Source of the DNA: Cephalotrichum gorgonifer
Lineage: Eukaryota > Ascomycota > Sordariomycetes > Microascales > Microascaceae
Length of the DNA: 64,000 nt
Assembly: GCA_900312665.1 (NCBI GenBank)
Contig: ONZQ02000015.1
Coordinates: 620,001-684,000, forward strand
Direction: 5' to 3'
In this document: piece after piece, positions 1 through 9,694 of the stretch
Numbering within the stretch: position 1 is the stretch's first letter
Layout: each line of letters starts with the position of its first letter
Notes under the pieces: model-generated
What the model saw: only the letters and a program-made list of their open reading frames with translations
Told to the model about the DNA's origin: nothing
Databases searched by the model: none
Made by a program: the position numbers and the translations under genes

Positions 1-1114
1 AATTGGGCCAAGAGTGGAAGCTCTAGCAGGCCTAGAGCTCGGTTGTAACCCCTCGATCTCGGGGGGTACTATAGATATCCATACGCTCCTTTATGAACTT
101 AGATATATATATTCTTCGGCCCTGCTATGGTTTGAGACTAGTATTGCCTGACATGTGAATTAATTCTTGAATTCACATCGTTGTGGGCGAAGGAAGCGGC
201 TATTGAAGGCCGGCTTGATTACGTCGGCAATGGGCGCCGGCAGATGACTTGCTGCTACAGTATGTCCATTGATTTACAACCACTAGTGACTAACCGTGAG
301 TATCCAGGCCAGGGAGGCAGAAGCTTCGGGAACAATGCATCAACTCCCCGAGGACGGCTAACAACCAACTCCCCTCTCCCCGTTAGCGGTAACAACGTCC
401 CCGGTTTTTCCACTCGAGGAGAACCCAAAAAAAGAAATGCGGCGATCGGATGACACGTTAGCGAGCGTTCCGTCACAGTGAATCGCTAGAGAGATGACGT
501 AGCTTCTCAGGGTCCTCATCATCGTTTGAGCACCGGTTGTACTGGGGTCTTGCAGAGGACAAGCTTCCCCGCGTTCATGCACTACGGGCTAGCCGGGGAA
601 GTCCGGGGAGAACGAGACGGAGATTAGAGTGTTGGGCGAGCGGTGGTTCACGCGGTTCTAGGAGAGGTGTCACGGCCTCTCATTGCGCATCCCGTTGAGG
701 TATTTGCAGATATTACACACCAATATTGCGGGGAAACGTCGGGCAAGTTTTACCAGACTAGGAAGTGGTGTGGCCGTGGTGGTGGTTTGCCATATAATCC
801 TTGCTTATTTTTTGTAAGCGGGGTGACTCGGTCTCGGGACCAAGCCACTTCGTCCCCGAGATGCTATTGGGAGCGCAGGCTCGTTGACCGACCGTGCGCG
901 GGGATTATCGGGCCAGCGCCGAATGACCTGCGAATTGTTGTCATAGTCGACAGGAAGAATGCTGAAGACACTAATGAGTTTCCTCGTACTCGGGCCGGGG
1001 ACTAAAAATACTCGGATACTTTGTGCCACTAATGCTAGGAATATATAATAATCGTCTTGCGATCTCGTCTATGTGTTCCCGCGCAAAGGTTATAAGTGTA
1101 TCAAGACACACACC
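1..1114. other. Intergenic, no gene recognised
   Basis: I see no convincing coding region here. Open frames are short, lack spliceable continuations and have no recognisable motif. The last 80 bases hold a TATA-like element that belongs to the gene starting at 1115. Confidence 0.5.
1042..1050 (+). promoter_or_regulatory. TATA-like element of the secreted hydrolase-like gene
   Basis: An AT-only run with TATATAATA lies about 65-70 bases before the ATG at 1115, a normal distance for a filamentous fungal core promoter. The function is inferred from position and sequence only. Confidence 0.4.
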
Positions 1115-2086
1115 ATGAAGTCTGCATTCAAAGCCCTCGGTCTCCTCGGAGGCGTCCTCCTAGCGACCCTTGCGAGCGCCCAGACCGCACCAGCACCGCA
1201 TGGCTGGCCGGTATTCAGCTACCAGGGAGTACTCACCGACAAGGACACGCTCAAGTATAACCCAACCGACGAGTTCATCTTCCCCGGCGTCTTCCACGCC
1301 GGAGCTCACCTGGGTGATCCTCTCGGGGAATGGTACCTCTACTACGCGCCTCACGACGACCCCGGTGGCATCTCGCTCATGTACGCCGAGAGCCTCGACG
1401 GGCCCTGGACCGAATATGCCAACAACCCCGTCATCAAGAATGTGTGGAAGCCGAACTACTCGGTGCCCCACGTCTCCAGCGCGGACCCGATCTGGAACAA
1501 GGAGGCCGGCCGCCTGTTCGTGTACTTCCACGGCAGCAACTCGCAGACGCGCTGGGCCGAGACCGATGACGGCGTGAAGTTTGACTACGGCGGCCCTGCG
1601 GTGGACAACAAGATGGGGGGCGCGAACGTCACCGAATCGAGCTACGCGCGCGTGTTCCCGCATCCCGACAAGAAGTCGGGCTACGCCTACGGCATGTTCT
1701 ACATGGGCAACGAGAAGGACAACGTGCGCCGCATCAGACTCGCCGAGTCGGTGGACGGGCGCACCTGGGTCGTTGACCCCGACTACGTCGTCGAGCCCGG
1801 CCTCGAAGAGGGCGCAAACGTCTCGGGTGCCGACCTGTGGAAGTGGAAGGGCAAGCATTATGTTGTTTACCACGCCTCCAGCGGAAACAGCTACGCCAGA
1901 ACTATCGACAAAACTCTGCGCAAGGTTGGCTCCTTGCCTATCCTGCTCCACCAGTCCAGTGGTGTCGGCGAGGATGTTGGGCGCGTAGCCTCTCCGGAGA
2001 TTGTGACATTCAGGGGTAAAACGTACCTGTTCTACGAGTCGGGCGATCGGCTTGGTGCGACGATCGCGTGGGCAAAGGCTATTTAG
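1115..2086 (+). CDS. Secreted five-bladed beta-propeller glycosidase-like protein (GH43/GH117-like fold)
   Basis: Single-exon gene for 323 residues. I start at the ATG at 1115 rather than the upstream in-frame ATG at 1073, because it opens directly with a signal peptide (residues 1-22, hydrophobic core LGGVLLATLAS, likely cut before QTAPAP). The mature part has repeated blade-like motifs: GEWYLYYAPHD with ISLMYAESLDGPW (about 71-98), SADPIWNKEAGRLFVYFHGS (122-141), RIRLAESVDGRTW, GKHYVVYHASSG and SPEIVTFRGKTYLFYESGD near the C terminus. Tyr/Phe-rich strands followed by S.DG.W are typical of GH43/GH117/GH130-type beta-propellers. The protein is probably extracellular and acts on a glycan, but the substrate cannot be read from sequence. 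Acidic residues such as Asp124 in SADP are candidates for the catalytic set. No introns are needed. The 338-residue antisense frame is a shadow of its codon bias. Confidence 0.8.
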   Translation: MKSAFKALGLLGGVLLATLASAQTAPAPHGWPVFSYQGVLTDKDTLKYNPTDEFIFPGVFHAGAHLGDPLGEWYLYYAPHDDPGGISLMYAESLDGPWTEYANNPVIKNVWKPNYSVPHVSSADPIWNKEAGRLFVYFHGSNSQTRWAETDDGVKFDYGGPAVDNKMGGANVTESSYARVFPHPDKKSGYAYGMFYMGNEKDNVRRIRLAESVDGRTWVVDPDYVVEPGLEEGANVSGADLWKWKGKHYVVYHASSGNSYARTIDKTLRKVGSLPILLHQSSGVGEDVGRVASPEIVTFRGKTYLFYESGDRLGATIAWAKAI

Positions 2087-2470
2087 TGATGTCAAGGCTG
2101 TGCTGCCAGGAGGACATGATACAGGATGGGAGGTAGTTCGCTTTCTATTTACACGCATATCGCGGCAAGAATTCATACTTTGTTAGCGAATGGTGGCCCG
2201 GATAGCTCGAATAACACCTATTCGCCCAGTCTAGGCTTCACTTGTGTTGATATTTGGTGCGTATGGCTCACATTAACAAGAAGAAAAAGAAAGCGATTGT
2301 ATAGGGGATACCTGATCCAGTTGCTCCCCGTCATCTAAACAGTTAATACCGAGGGGAAATCAAGACTCAACTCGTAACATCAGGCGTGTGGGGGGAAGGA
2401 AGACGTCGAGAGAGGCATTTATCAAGTTGGGGGTGGAGTAGTTAATGAGTGACAGGCAAAAAGAATATTT
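2087..2470. other. Intergenic between hydrolase-like gene and tRNA-Gly
   Basis: Nothing recognised except the A-rich stretch at about 2459-2470, which on the minus strand gives the T-run expected of a pol III terminator after the tRNA. Confidence 0.4.
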
Positions 2471-2548
2471 GCTCAGGCCGAGACTCGAACTCGGATCATT
2501 TGCTGGACCGTATGGAAGGCAAATATTCTACCCCTGAACCACCTGAGC
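2471..2548 (-). tRNA. tRNA-Gly (anticodon UCC) with 8-nt intron
   Basis: Read on the minus strand, a full cloverleaf folds: a 7-bp acceptor GCTCAGG/CCTGAGC, D arm GTTC/GAAT around AGGGGTA, anticodon stem TTTGC/GCAAA, a four-base variable loop, and T arm CCGAG-TTCGAGT-CTCGG. The anticodon TCC is at 2514-2516. The anticodon loop is 15 nt, which fits a 7-nt loop plus an 8-nt intron at the canonical site one base after the anticodon. The D-arm consensus TGGTTCAGGGGTAGAAT is characteristic of tRNA-Gly. A T-run follows on the minus strand. Confidence 0.92.
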
Positions 2549-3352
2549 TACCACTGCGAAGCTTCTTAGCGATGGAATTGTTTCTCTCGCCGAGGGACTA
2601 TCAGGGAGTGGCGCCTCTTCGACGGAAATGAGACGATGCCAATAACCAGCTACCACAGCAACAGCAAGCTCGAGAATTTGCTCATGTCACTACATGTACT
2701 TGTTCATTTTCCTCTACTTTTACGGGATATGTTATGTCCATGAACATGGCTAGCCCATTGACTGCAAGCTGGGGTAAATGTCTTCCCCCCGTTGCATTCT
2801 ATTTATGTGTACATGAAATTATGGAATGGGCATGTTCATAATTCCTCTTGTCAATTAAGCATCTCCACGATGCAACAGCGAAATACATGGAAACGGCAAG
2901 GAGGAGGAAAATATTGACATTAAAAACGCTGAGAGCAAGAGCACAGACAGCTACCTGCGTAAGTTGGTTTCATTACCCTTCGATACGAGTAAACACGAAT
3001 ATCCATAAGTAAACCCCAGGTTTGCTTGTCTAATTTGCTGAGGAGGCCGTTTTGATTAGATTCAACTAGTTGCTTAGTCGGAGTTTCGGAGTTAATGCAG
3101 CTCAACCCAATCCTGCCCCGGCAGTCGGCATGCATGGCGGAATACCATATCTGTGTGACGACATTTCCCCCTTCCAGAAGTAGATATATTCGATTGGTAA
3201 TCGCTGCCGCCCCTCCTCCGAAAGGATTATTTTGGGGCATTTTTAAGGAGTTCACTATTAAAAGTTGCACGGCTAGCTTAAAAGGACACTCTCGAATTAA
3301 GTCCACCAAGAACCTTGTCCTAGGACGTCAGACAAAGGGGACCTAAAAGACA
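2549..3352. other. Intergenic, AT-richer, no gene recognised
   Basis: This is presumably the promoter region of the MFS gene starting at 3353. I see no recognisable motif or long frame. Confidence 0.4.
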
Positions 3353-5026
3353 ATGGAAACAGCGCGTGGGGCGAATCATGTGCTGGCCGCCCTAACCTGG
3401 GGCGTCGAAGAGCTCGGAATTGCGACTGTATATCGCGCGCCCAGAGATGTTAAGCTCCTCTGCCTACTACGCTCCAGCCGCATGTTCGGCTTCGGCGCCC
3501 TGACGCTGATAATGGTCTCGTTCCTCCACGAGCTGGAGATCTCCCAGACCGGTATCGGGCTCTTCATGAGCCTGACCATGGGAGGCGACGTCCTAATTAG
3601 TGTCGTGCTCGCCATTTTCGCCGACAGGATCGGCCGGAGGGCGGTCCTGTGCCTAGGCGCGGTTTTGATGGCGGTCTGCGGTACCATATTCGCCGTGTCT
3701 GATACCTATGGGTTCCTGCTCACCGCGGCCATCTTGGGTGTCATCAGCCCAAAGTAAGCGATCCCGACTTTTCGTCTAAAGTATTGACTACTCTCTTGGT
3801 GATACCATGTTGGGCGTACGCTGACAGCATATACAGTGGGAACGAGACTGGTCCCTTCAAGGCCATCGAGGAGAGCACGCTTGCCCACTTGACGAACTCG
3901 TGGGACAGGAACGACATATACGCCTGGTACACTGTGTCCGGGACCATCGGTGCAGCGTTCGGAATTATGTCCTGCGGGTGGACGATTCACTACCTCCACC
4001 TGGTTCTTGGATGGCCGCTTCTTGACGCGTATCGAGTCGTGTTCTACTGCTACACGGCCGTCGGCCTCACCAAGATTTTGATAGTTTCCGCGCTTAGCAG
4101 TTCAGTGGAACTGGAAAAGGGGACAGATCCTGGTCTAGGCCCCGACCCCGTCGGCGATAGTGACGAGACGACGCCCCTCATCGCAGATAATGATCAGGAA
4201 AATGGCTCGAAGTTGCAGCCTACCAAGTCCAGTAGGGGCTCAATACTCCCCACAATCAGTCGGGATAGCATCCGAGTCATGTCTATCCTGTGCACTCTCT
4301 TTGCTCTGGACAGCTTTGCCACGGGTCTCGCTCCGCTGTAAGTAGCTCTCAAGCAAGTTACGTTCTTGGATGATGAGGCTAACCCCTGAATTGACAGAGC
4401 TTGGGTGACATTCTTCTTCAGTTCACATTTCGGGCTAGAAGAGGGTGAGCTTGGCACGATCTTCTTTATAACACGAGTATTGGCCGCCATTTCCATGATT
4501 CTGGCATCCCCTCTGGCGAAGCGGTTCGGAAATGTCAAGGTAATTGACCCCATATGCCCCTCCGTCCCGTCCCCCATGTCCGTTCCGTAAAGCCTCTTGC
4601 AGACGATGATCTAACTCTCTCCGCTAGACGATGGTCTTCACGCACCTTCCATCGGCGCTATTCCTGGCCCTGATACCGGTCCCTGACAACGTGCATATAT
4701 CGATAACGTTCCTCATGTTACGTGGATGTCTACAAGCCATGAGTATCGCACCGCGCTCGACGTTCGTGGCTGCGATCGTTCTTCCCGAGGAGAGGACGAT
4801 GGTGATGGGGCTAGTCAACGTCGTGAGGACAACGGCGCAGAGCGTTGCCCCTCTCGTCACCGGCTTCCTGGTCGAGATCGACCTGTTTTGGACTGCGTTT
4901 GTCGCTGCTGGCAGCCTAAGAGCCTGTTATGATATCGGGCTCCTTGTATTGTTTGTAAATCGCAAGGGACACAAGGAGGGCGAGGAGGATGACGAAGATG
5001 ACGATGACGAAAATGATCGAATCTGA
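3353..5026 (+). CDS. MFS transporter, four exons
   Basis: Exons 3353-3753, 3837-4337, 4398-4539 and 4628-5026 join in frame to 480 residues. Intron borders are gtaagc/acag, gtaagt/acag and gtaatt/ctag. The protein is a major facilitator with a well-kept loop 2-3 motif (IFADRIGRRA) and a stretch after the first intron (PNGNETGPFKAIEESTLAHL) that I recognise as the hallmark of a fungal MFS family common in ascomycetes. Helix-rich sequence continues through exons 3 and 4 (FFFSSHFGLEEGELGTIFF). A central cytosolic loop of about 50 polar residues (DETTPLIADNDQ...) separates the two helical halves. The tail is very acidic (EGEEDDEDDDDENDRI), which is unusual. It probably acts in the plasma membrane; the substrate is unknown. 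Confidence 0.88.
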
Positions 5027-5551
5027 CAAAGACATGGACTCATAGATAGGGCTAGACATTAACCTTAGAGGGCGATAGTTGCTACGAACTGTGAGCGTTT
5101 TGGTTGTTGAGTGCGGCAAGTCTACGCATGGCCTAGTGTAGAGCTGTACTGTATCGGAAACTCGAAGTGCTACAAGCAGCTGTTTCAACCCTTGGATGCG
5201 CTTACTCTTGTCGGTTTATTATATCATCCCAACATCTGTCGAAGCTATGAAAACATTGTCTCCAAACCACAGGTGTTTCGACGTCTCGATATCGTTCTAC
5301 AAACTCCCTACCCTATGGAAGGAGAGCTAGCATCATTACCAGCCTGAAAAGGCACATGCCCGGCTCTCACACGCTGAAGATTATGACATAGAGCCAGCCA
5401 GGCCAGAGACCCACGCCAGTGACGAATACACAATAAACGGTCCGCCATGATTCGGCTGGGAGAGGCTACTGAAAACACGGGCGCTTACGACTCTCGCAAA
5501 CCACTCCCGTAATCTAGGACCTTAGGGTATATTTACATACAGATCCCTGAC
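5027..5551. other. Intergenic between convergent genes
   Basis: This stretch holds the 3' flanks of the MFS gene and of the minus-strand chorismate-mutase-like gene. No further gene is seen. Confidence 0.4.
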
Positions 5552-6085
5552 TTAATTGCAAGGCCGAGGAAATTCTTCGTTAAAATCCGGGTCGCAGGCC
5601 TCCTGGATATTGGCAACCTCGTACTCCAGACTGGCATAGATCTGGCAGCCCTCTCCGCCCATGACCCTCCCAGCGTCTAAGCTGCCACCGTACTTCAACA
5701 CTCGCTGGGCCATACCCTCAGACACTTGTTCATTCCTGCTTGGATCGTTGAGGTCGTTCCCCGCGCGATGTTTCGAGTGTCCCGCGACCCCGGCATAGCC
5801 TAGGCGCCTGGCATAGAGGAAGGCCAGTTGTTCGTCGATGGCGTCGATGTATTTCCGAGCGCATGCCAGCTCTTCTGTGCCGTTGTTGGACGTGCAGATA
5901 GTTGCTACAGGGACCTCTGACAAGCGATTCAGGTTGTATGGGAAGGATTCCGTGTGGCCATGTTTGTGAGCTCCGGGGTGATTCTCGGCAGTGGCGTTGG
6001 GCGAAGGCTTGAAGTGGCATGGTAGATTAGATCCTACGGCGACCACTCCAAGGGGAAGGCCCCAAATGATGGCTGGCGCACGCAT
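5552..6085 (-). CDS. Small secreted chorismate-mutase-like protein (AroQ, CM_2 type)
   Basis: Single-exon frame of 177 residues. The N terminus (residues 1-19) is hydrophobic and looks like a weak secretion signal. Residues about 74-130 match the AroQ chorismate mutase pattern: R77, the ID..DEQLAFLYARR helix (80-94), K105 in HSKH, and NDLNDPSRNEQV, where D114 and R117 take the places of the conserved DP.R element. These line up with the chorismate-binding Arg/Lys/Asp/Arg set of the family. The family converts chorismate to prephenate; a secreted copy in a fungus suggests either a periplasm-like role or an effector that affects plant chorismate-derived metabolism, as known for secreted mutases of some plant pathogens. 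Six Cys residues (C23, C64, C75, C147, C164, C176) fit an extracellular fold. The gene has no close neighbour in the same orientation. Confidence 0.68.
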   Translation of the reverse strand: MRAPAIIWGLPLGVVAVGSNLPCHFKPSPNATAENHPGAHKHGHTESFPYNLNRLSEVPVATICTSNNGTEELACARKYIDAIDEQLAFLYARRLGYAGVAGHSKHRAGNDLNDPSRNEQVSEGMAQRVLKYGGSLDAGRVMGGEGCQIYASLEYEVANIQEACDPDFNEEFPRPCN

Positions 6086-8355
6086 TTAGGGATGTGGTCC
6101 GAGAGGAGTTCGGACTTAGCTTTCGATGTCGTGAATGCTGCGTGAGCATGTAGCGAAGATCAATCGTTCGTATATCTTACTATATATATCCCATTTAGGA
6201 TGTGATACGCATCACGTGATTTGGATGTACCAGATATACGCCAGAATACGACTTGAGAATACGACTCATGAATACGACTGGTAGATACGACATGCAACAC
6301 CGAATAAGGGCCTACCGCTCCATGGCATATTTGGGACGGACGACTCATATCCTCGTGCTAACGCGAAGTAGATCGGCATATAGAAGCCGCACACGCCGCC
6401 AAGCTCTAAAAAGTAGAAGCTGCCGCAACACTGGAATCTAGCCAGACGGAAAAGTCTCTGGACACATACGCTAGAATGCTCACGCACGAGTTTCGCTTAA
6501 CACTGCGAGTTGGTAAAATCGCACGACACACGGGAAGAGAAGGGATTTTACGATGGAAACGCAGGGACTGAAGTCCACATAGGATTGTGCCAGGCCGGGG
6601 CTAGTGACTCCAAATTGCAGCCCATGCTTGTGCTCCGCCCTCCAGACTCTGTTTTTTGTCGCTGCCGCCGCACGCATTGCTGGTGGGCTGGTAGTCAAGG
6701 GGCTGGTTCGGTCAGTACTGGCAGTGGGGTTTTGTCGTATTCACGGTCGGACATGGGAGATGATGAGAAAAATTCTTTCCTTGGGGAAATGACAAGTTCT
6801 TCCACCTTCTAGGGGCCACCGAGGACAAAAAAAACATAACACTGGTGGAGCCAGGGATTGGGAGACACGAGGAACAAGGGAAATCGGGCTCAGAAGCAGG
6901 TGAGGGAGACAACGGAAGACGATTCCCATTACTGCACCACTTCCAAGTCTGAGTAATCGACGCAGGGTTCATGTTCATCACGGCGATCGATAAGAGGGGT
7001 ATGCTGTGGAATATATGCAATAATGCTCCGCAGCTTGGTTCTGGTAAACAATGGTACCGAATAACGGCGCATTAACTTGGTGGCGCAAGTATCGATCTCG
7101 GCATAAAGGTTGGGAGGGGGGAGGTGAGTAACCTGGTTGTGCGGAAGACTGGGCGTTGGAAGCGACCGGGGCATGGGAGCGACGGATGATGGCCCGGGAA
7201 AGCGAGATATTGGGTCAATGCGACTCAGCCCCATGGACGATCTCGGTCAGCGGCCCATGTGCGGGGGTCGTCAGCCTCTGTATTATTACTACTCTCCCCT
7301 TCGCCCCCCCTTTTTGGTTAGGGGTCGGTAGTGTCTCCGCTGACAACCTTTGGCGCCCCTATCATGGATCCTCGCAGGGATTATGCGGGTCCAGGCGCTG
7401 TTGCCCGAATATTCCCCCTCGTTCCACGGTATGCTTCTAACCCCACAACCATTGCAACCAAGTCACTCGCTGTTCGCGCACAGGCGAGCTAGAATACCAC
7501 CTAGCCTGCCAATTGAGTGGGGCCTCCTGAAACGATAACCGCCCTTCCCAGCGTCCCTGTTTCACGAGAAGAGGCTAAAGTCCAAAAGTAGGGACGAAAA
7601 AGTAGAGAGAGCAATGAGAATTGAGGAATAGAGGAAAAGGCAAGTCGACGCGAAACTCACTGGAGTGGGGGGCTATATGGTAAGGTGATATCGTCAAGGG
7701 GCTCCGGTATTGGCAATGCAACCTGGAATGTCGTCTCCCTACCGCTGGGACCTGTATATTATATTTCAGGGGGAGGGGCATTGGGCCAAGAGGTCCATGG
7801 TTCATGCGCGTGCAAGCTCCGCCATACCATCGGACGAAGAGAGCTCATCCCTCCCCTAGTCCTCACCGGGGTCAAAGACTCCACGGCGCCACCCTTGATG
7901 CCAAGAGAGATGCCCGAAAGAGGAATTAATATATTGATGCCGTGGAGACTGTTGAAAATTCCACCAGTCATTCTGAAGTCTGATGTTTCAAGGCCGGGGG
8001 GCGACGGCCTCGGCGCCGGTCTGTCGGGCCCCACGCCCCTCGAAAGAAGCGGACTGGACTCGTACGACGCCCGAGATACGAGTAGATGGCATCATTTATT
8101 TCTTCTGCGAGATATAAATATGGCGAGCTCTCCCTCGATATTCAAACCTTTTAGATTCCTCTCACCAAGTCACATTCAGTTCACACGTCCATTCTTTATC
8201 ATCTTCATCACCTTCTTTCTTTCTCTGACAAACGTCATCTTCACTGTGTGAAGCTGGGACACTCTTTCTTCTACTTTCTCGCCAACATCACAACAGCTTT
8301 AAGCTACTCAGCCATCTTCACCAAACGGCCCTTTCGTTTCACCCCAAACTTCAAA
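6086..8355. other. Long intergenic stretch before the AA9 gene
   Basis: Several frames of 60-190 codons exist on both strands, but none has a recognisable domain, signal peptide or sensible splice continuation. The last 250 bases are pyrimidine-rich (about 8130-8355), as expected for a fungal 5' leader. I see no repeat element. Confidence 0.4.
8113..8120 (+). promoter_or_regulatory. TATA-like element of the AA9 gene
   Basis: TATAAATA sits about 240 bases before the ATG at 8356 and is followed by a CT-rich leader, which would give a rather long 5' UTR. This is a positional inference only. Confidence 0.35.
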
Positions 8356-9354
8356 ATGTCTTTCGCTTCCAAGCTCGCCCTCCTCAGCGGCCTCGCCGCC
8401 ACCGCCCTCGCCCACGGCACTGTCACCGGCTTCACCACGGACGGCAAGTACAACGGCGGCTTCCTCCTGGACTACTACTACATGGAGCAGAACGGCCAGA
8501 CCCCGCCCGCCACCGCCGGCTGGTACGCCGAGAACCTGGACAACGGGTTCGTTGAGCCTAACGCCTTCGGCACCGCCGACATCATCTGCCACAAGAACTC
8601 CAAGGCCGCCACTTCCTCCGCCACCGTCGCTGCAGGCGGCACTGTTGAGTTCCAGTGGACCAACTGGCCCGAGTCGCACGTGGGCCCTGTCTTGACCTAC
8701 ATCGCCGACTGCGGCAGCGACTGCGGTGCCGTCAACAAGGAGTCCCTCAAGTGGGTCAAGATTGATGAGGCTGGTTTCGATACCACCACTAAGGAGTGGG
8801 CTGCCATTGCCATGATTGCCAACAACAACACGTGGGCTACCACCGTCCCCGAGACCATCGCGCCCGGAAACTACGTCTTCCGCCACGAGATCATCGCCCT
8901 CCACGCCGCTGGCCAGGCCAACGGCGCGCAGAACTACCCCCAGTGCGTCAACATTAGGATCACCGGTTCTGGAACCGACAGGCCCGAGGGTGTCGTTGGA
9001 ACCAAGCTCTACACCGCGGACGAGCCCGGCATCATTTTCAACCCCTACGCGGCCAGCATCGACTACCCCATCCCCGGCCCCGCTCTGTACGGATCGGGCG
9101 GGAGCACGCCTCAGAAGCCTACTGAGACTTCTGCCCCCGTCCCCTCTCCCACCAATGCTTCTCCCTCCGAGACTGCTGCCCCCTCGCCTACCGTTGCCCC
9201 CACGCCTAGCTCCACCCCTACCCCTCCCGCCAACGGCGGTGGCAAGCCCACTCTCCCCGAGACGTTCACGCTCGAGACCTTCATTAGCTGGCTCACCGAG
9301 ACTGCTGGCTCGAAGAAGGCCCGCCGCAGCCACGCCAAGGACATCAGGATGTAA
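8356..9354 (+). CDS. AA9 lytic polysaccharide monooxygenase
   Basis: Single-exon gene for 332 residues. The start is the ATG at 8356 (context tcaaaATGtc) since it opens with signal peptide MSFASKLALLSGLAATALA, cut so that His20 becomes the mature N terminus, as AA9 chemistry requires. Copper ligands are visible: His20, His108 in SHVGPV and axial Tyr194 in QNYPQC; second-sphere His183 (IIALHAAG) and Gln192 are kept. Four cysteines (C78, C119, C123, C197) match the usual disulfides. The enzyme oxidatively cleaves cellulose or related beta-glucans outside the cell, using an electron donor and H2O2 or O2. After the catalytic domain (about 20-245) comes a Pro/Ser/Thr-rich linker (about 250-300) and a short tail ending in KKARRSHAKDIRM; there is no cysteine-rich CBM1. 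Regioselectivity is not readable. Confidence 0.95.
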   Translation: MSFASKLALLSGLAATALAHGTVTGFTTDGKYNGGFLLDYYYMEQNGQTPPATAGWYAENLDNGFVEPNAFGTADIICHKNSKAATSSATVAAGGTVEFQWTNWPESHVGPVLTYIADCGSDCGAVNKESLKWVKIDEAGFDTTTKEWAAIAMIANNNTWATTVPETIAPGNYVFRHEIIALHAAGQANGAQNYPQCVNIRITGSGTDRPEGVVGTKLYTADEPGIIFNPYAASIDYPIPGPALYGSGGSTPQKPTETSAPVPSPTNASPSETAAPSPTVAPTPSSTPTPPANGGGKPTLPETFTLETFISWLTETAGSKKARRSHAKDIRM

Positions 9355-9694
9355 GATGGATGAGTTGTGTTGAAAAGTGTCTGATCTGGTTCGAGTCTTC
9401 TTCTACTTTGTACATATTATATATGGAATATATCACTGTTGACGTGTGATCTTTGAAACGGCCGGGTGAAGTGTCAATTTGCGGTCGTGAAACTGGCTAC
9501 GTATGGGAGTAATAATACCAACCCATCTCCAAAACGAATTGTCCTACTGAGGTTGGTGGTGAGATGAAATCCACCGCTGCGACATTGACCTTTCCTCTCA
9601 GTTCAGGATCTAGATTGTATAGCCCTCCACCCGAGGTCAAGAGACTGGCGTTAGGTGCTGGACTAACGGATGCCCGCTCGCCAACAGCTACTAC
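9355..9694. other. Intergenic between convergent genes
   Basis: 3' flanks only. The AT-rich run at about 9410-9435 may serve as a polyadenylation region for the AA9 gene. Confidence 0.35.

Noticed and set aside
1160..2176. 338-residue antisense ORF opposite the secreted hydrolase-like gene
   Set aside because: It mirrors the GC-rich third positions of the real gene and has no motif, signal peptide or reasonable composition (Val/Arg/Gly-rich).
8308..9333. 341-residue antisense ORF opposite the AA9 gene
   Set aside because: Shadow of codon bias: Gly/Arg/Val-rich, with no domain. The forward frame has complete AA9 copper-site residues.
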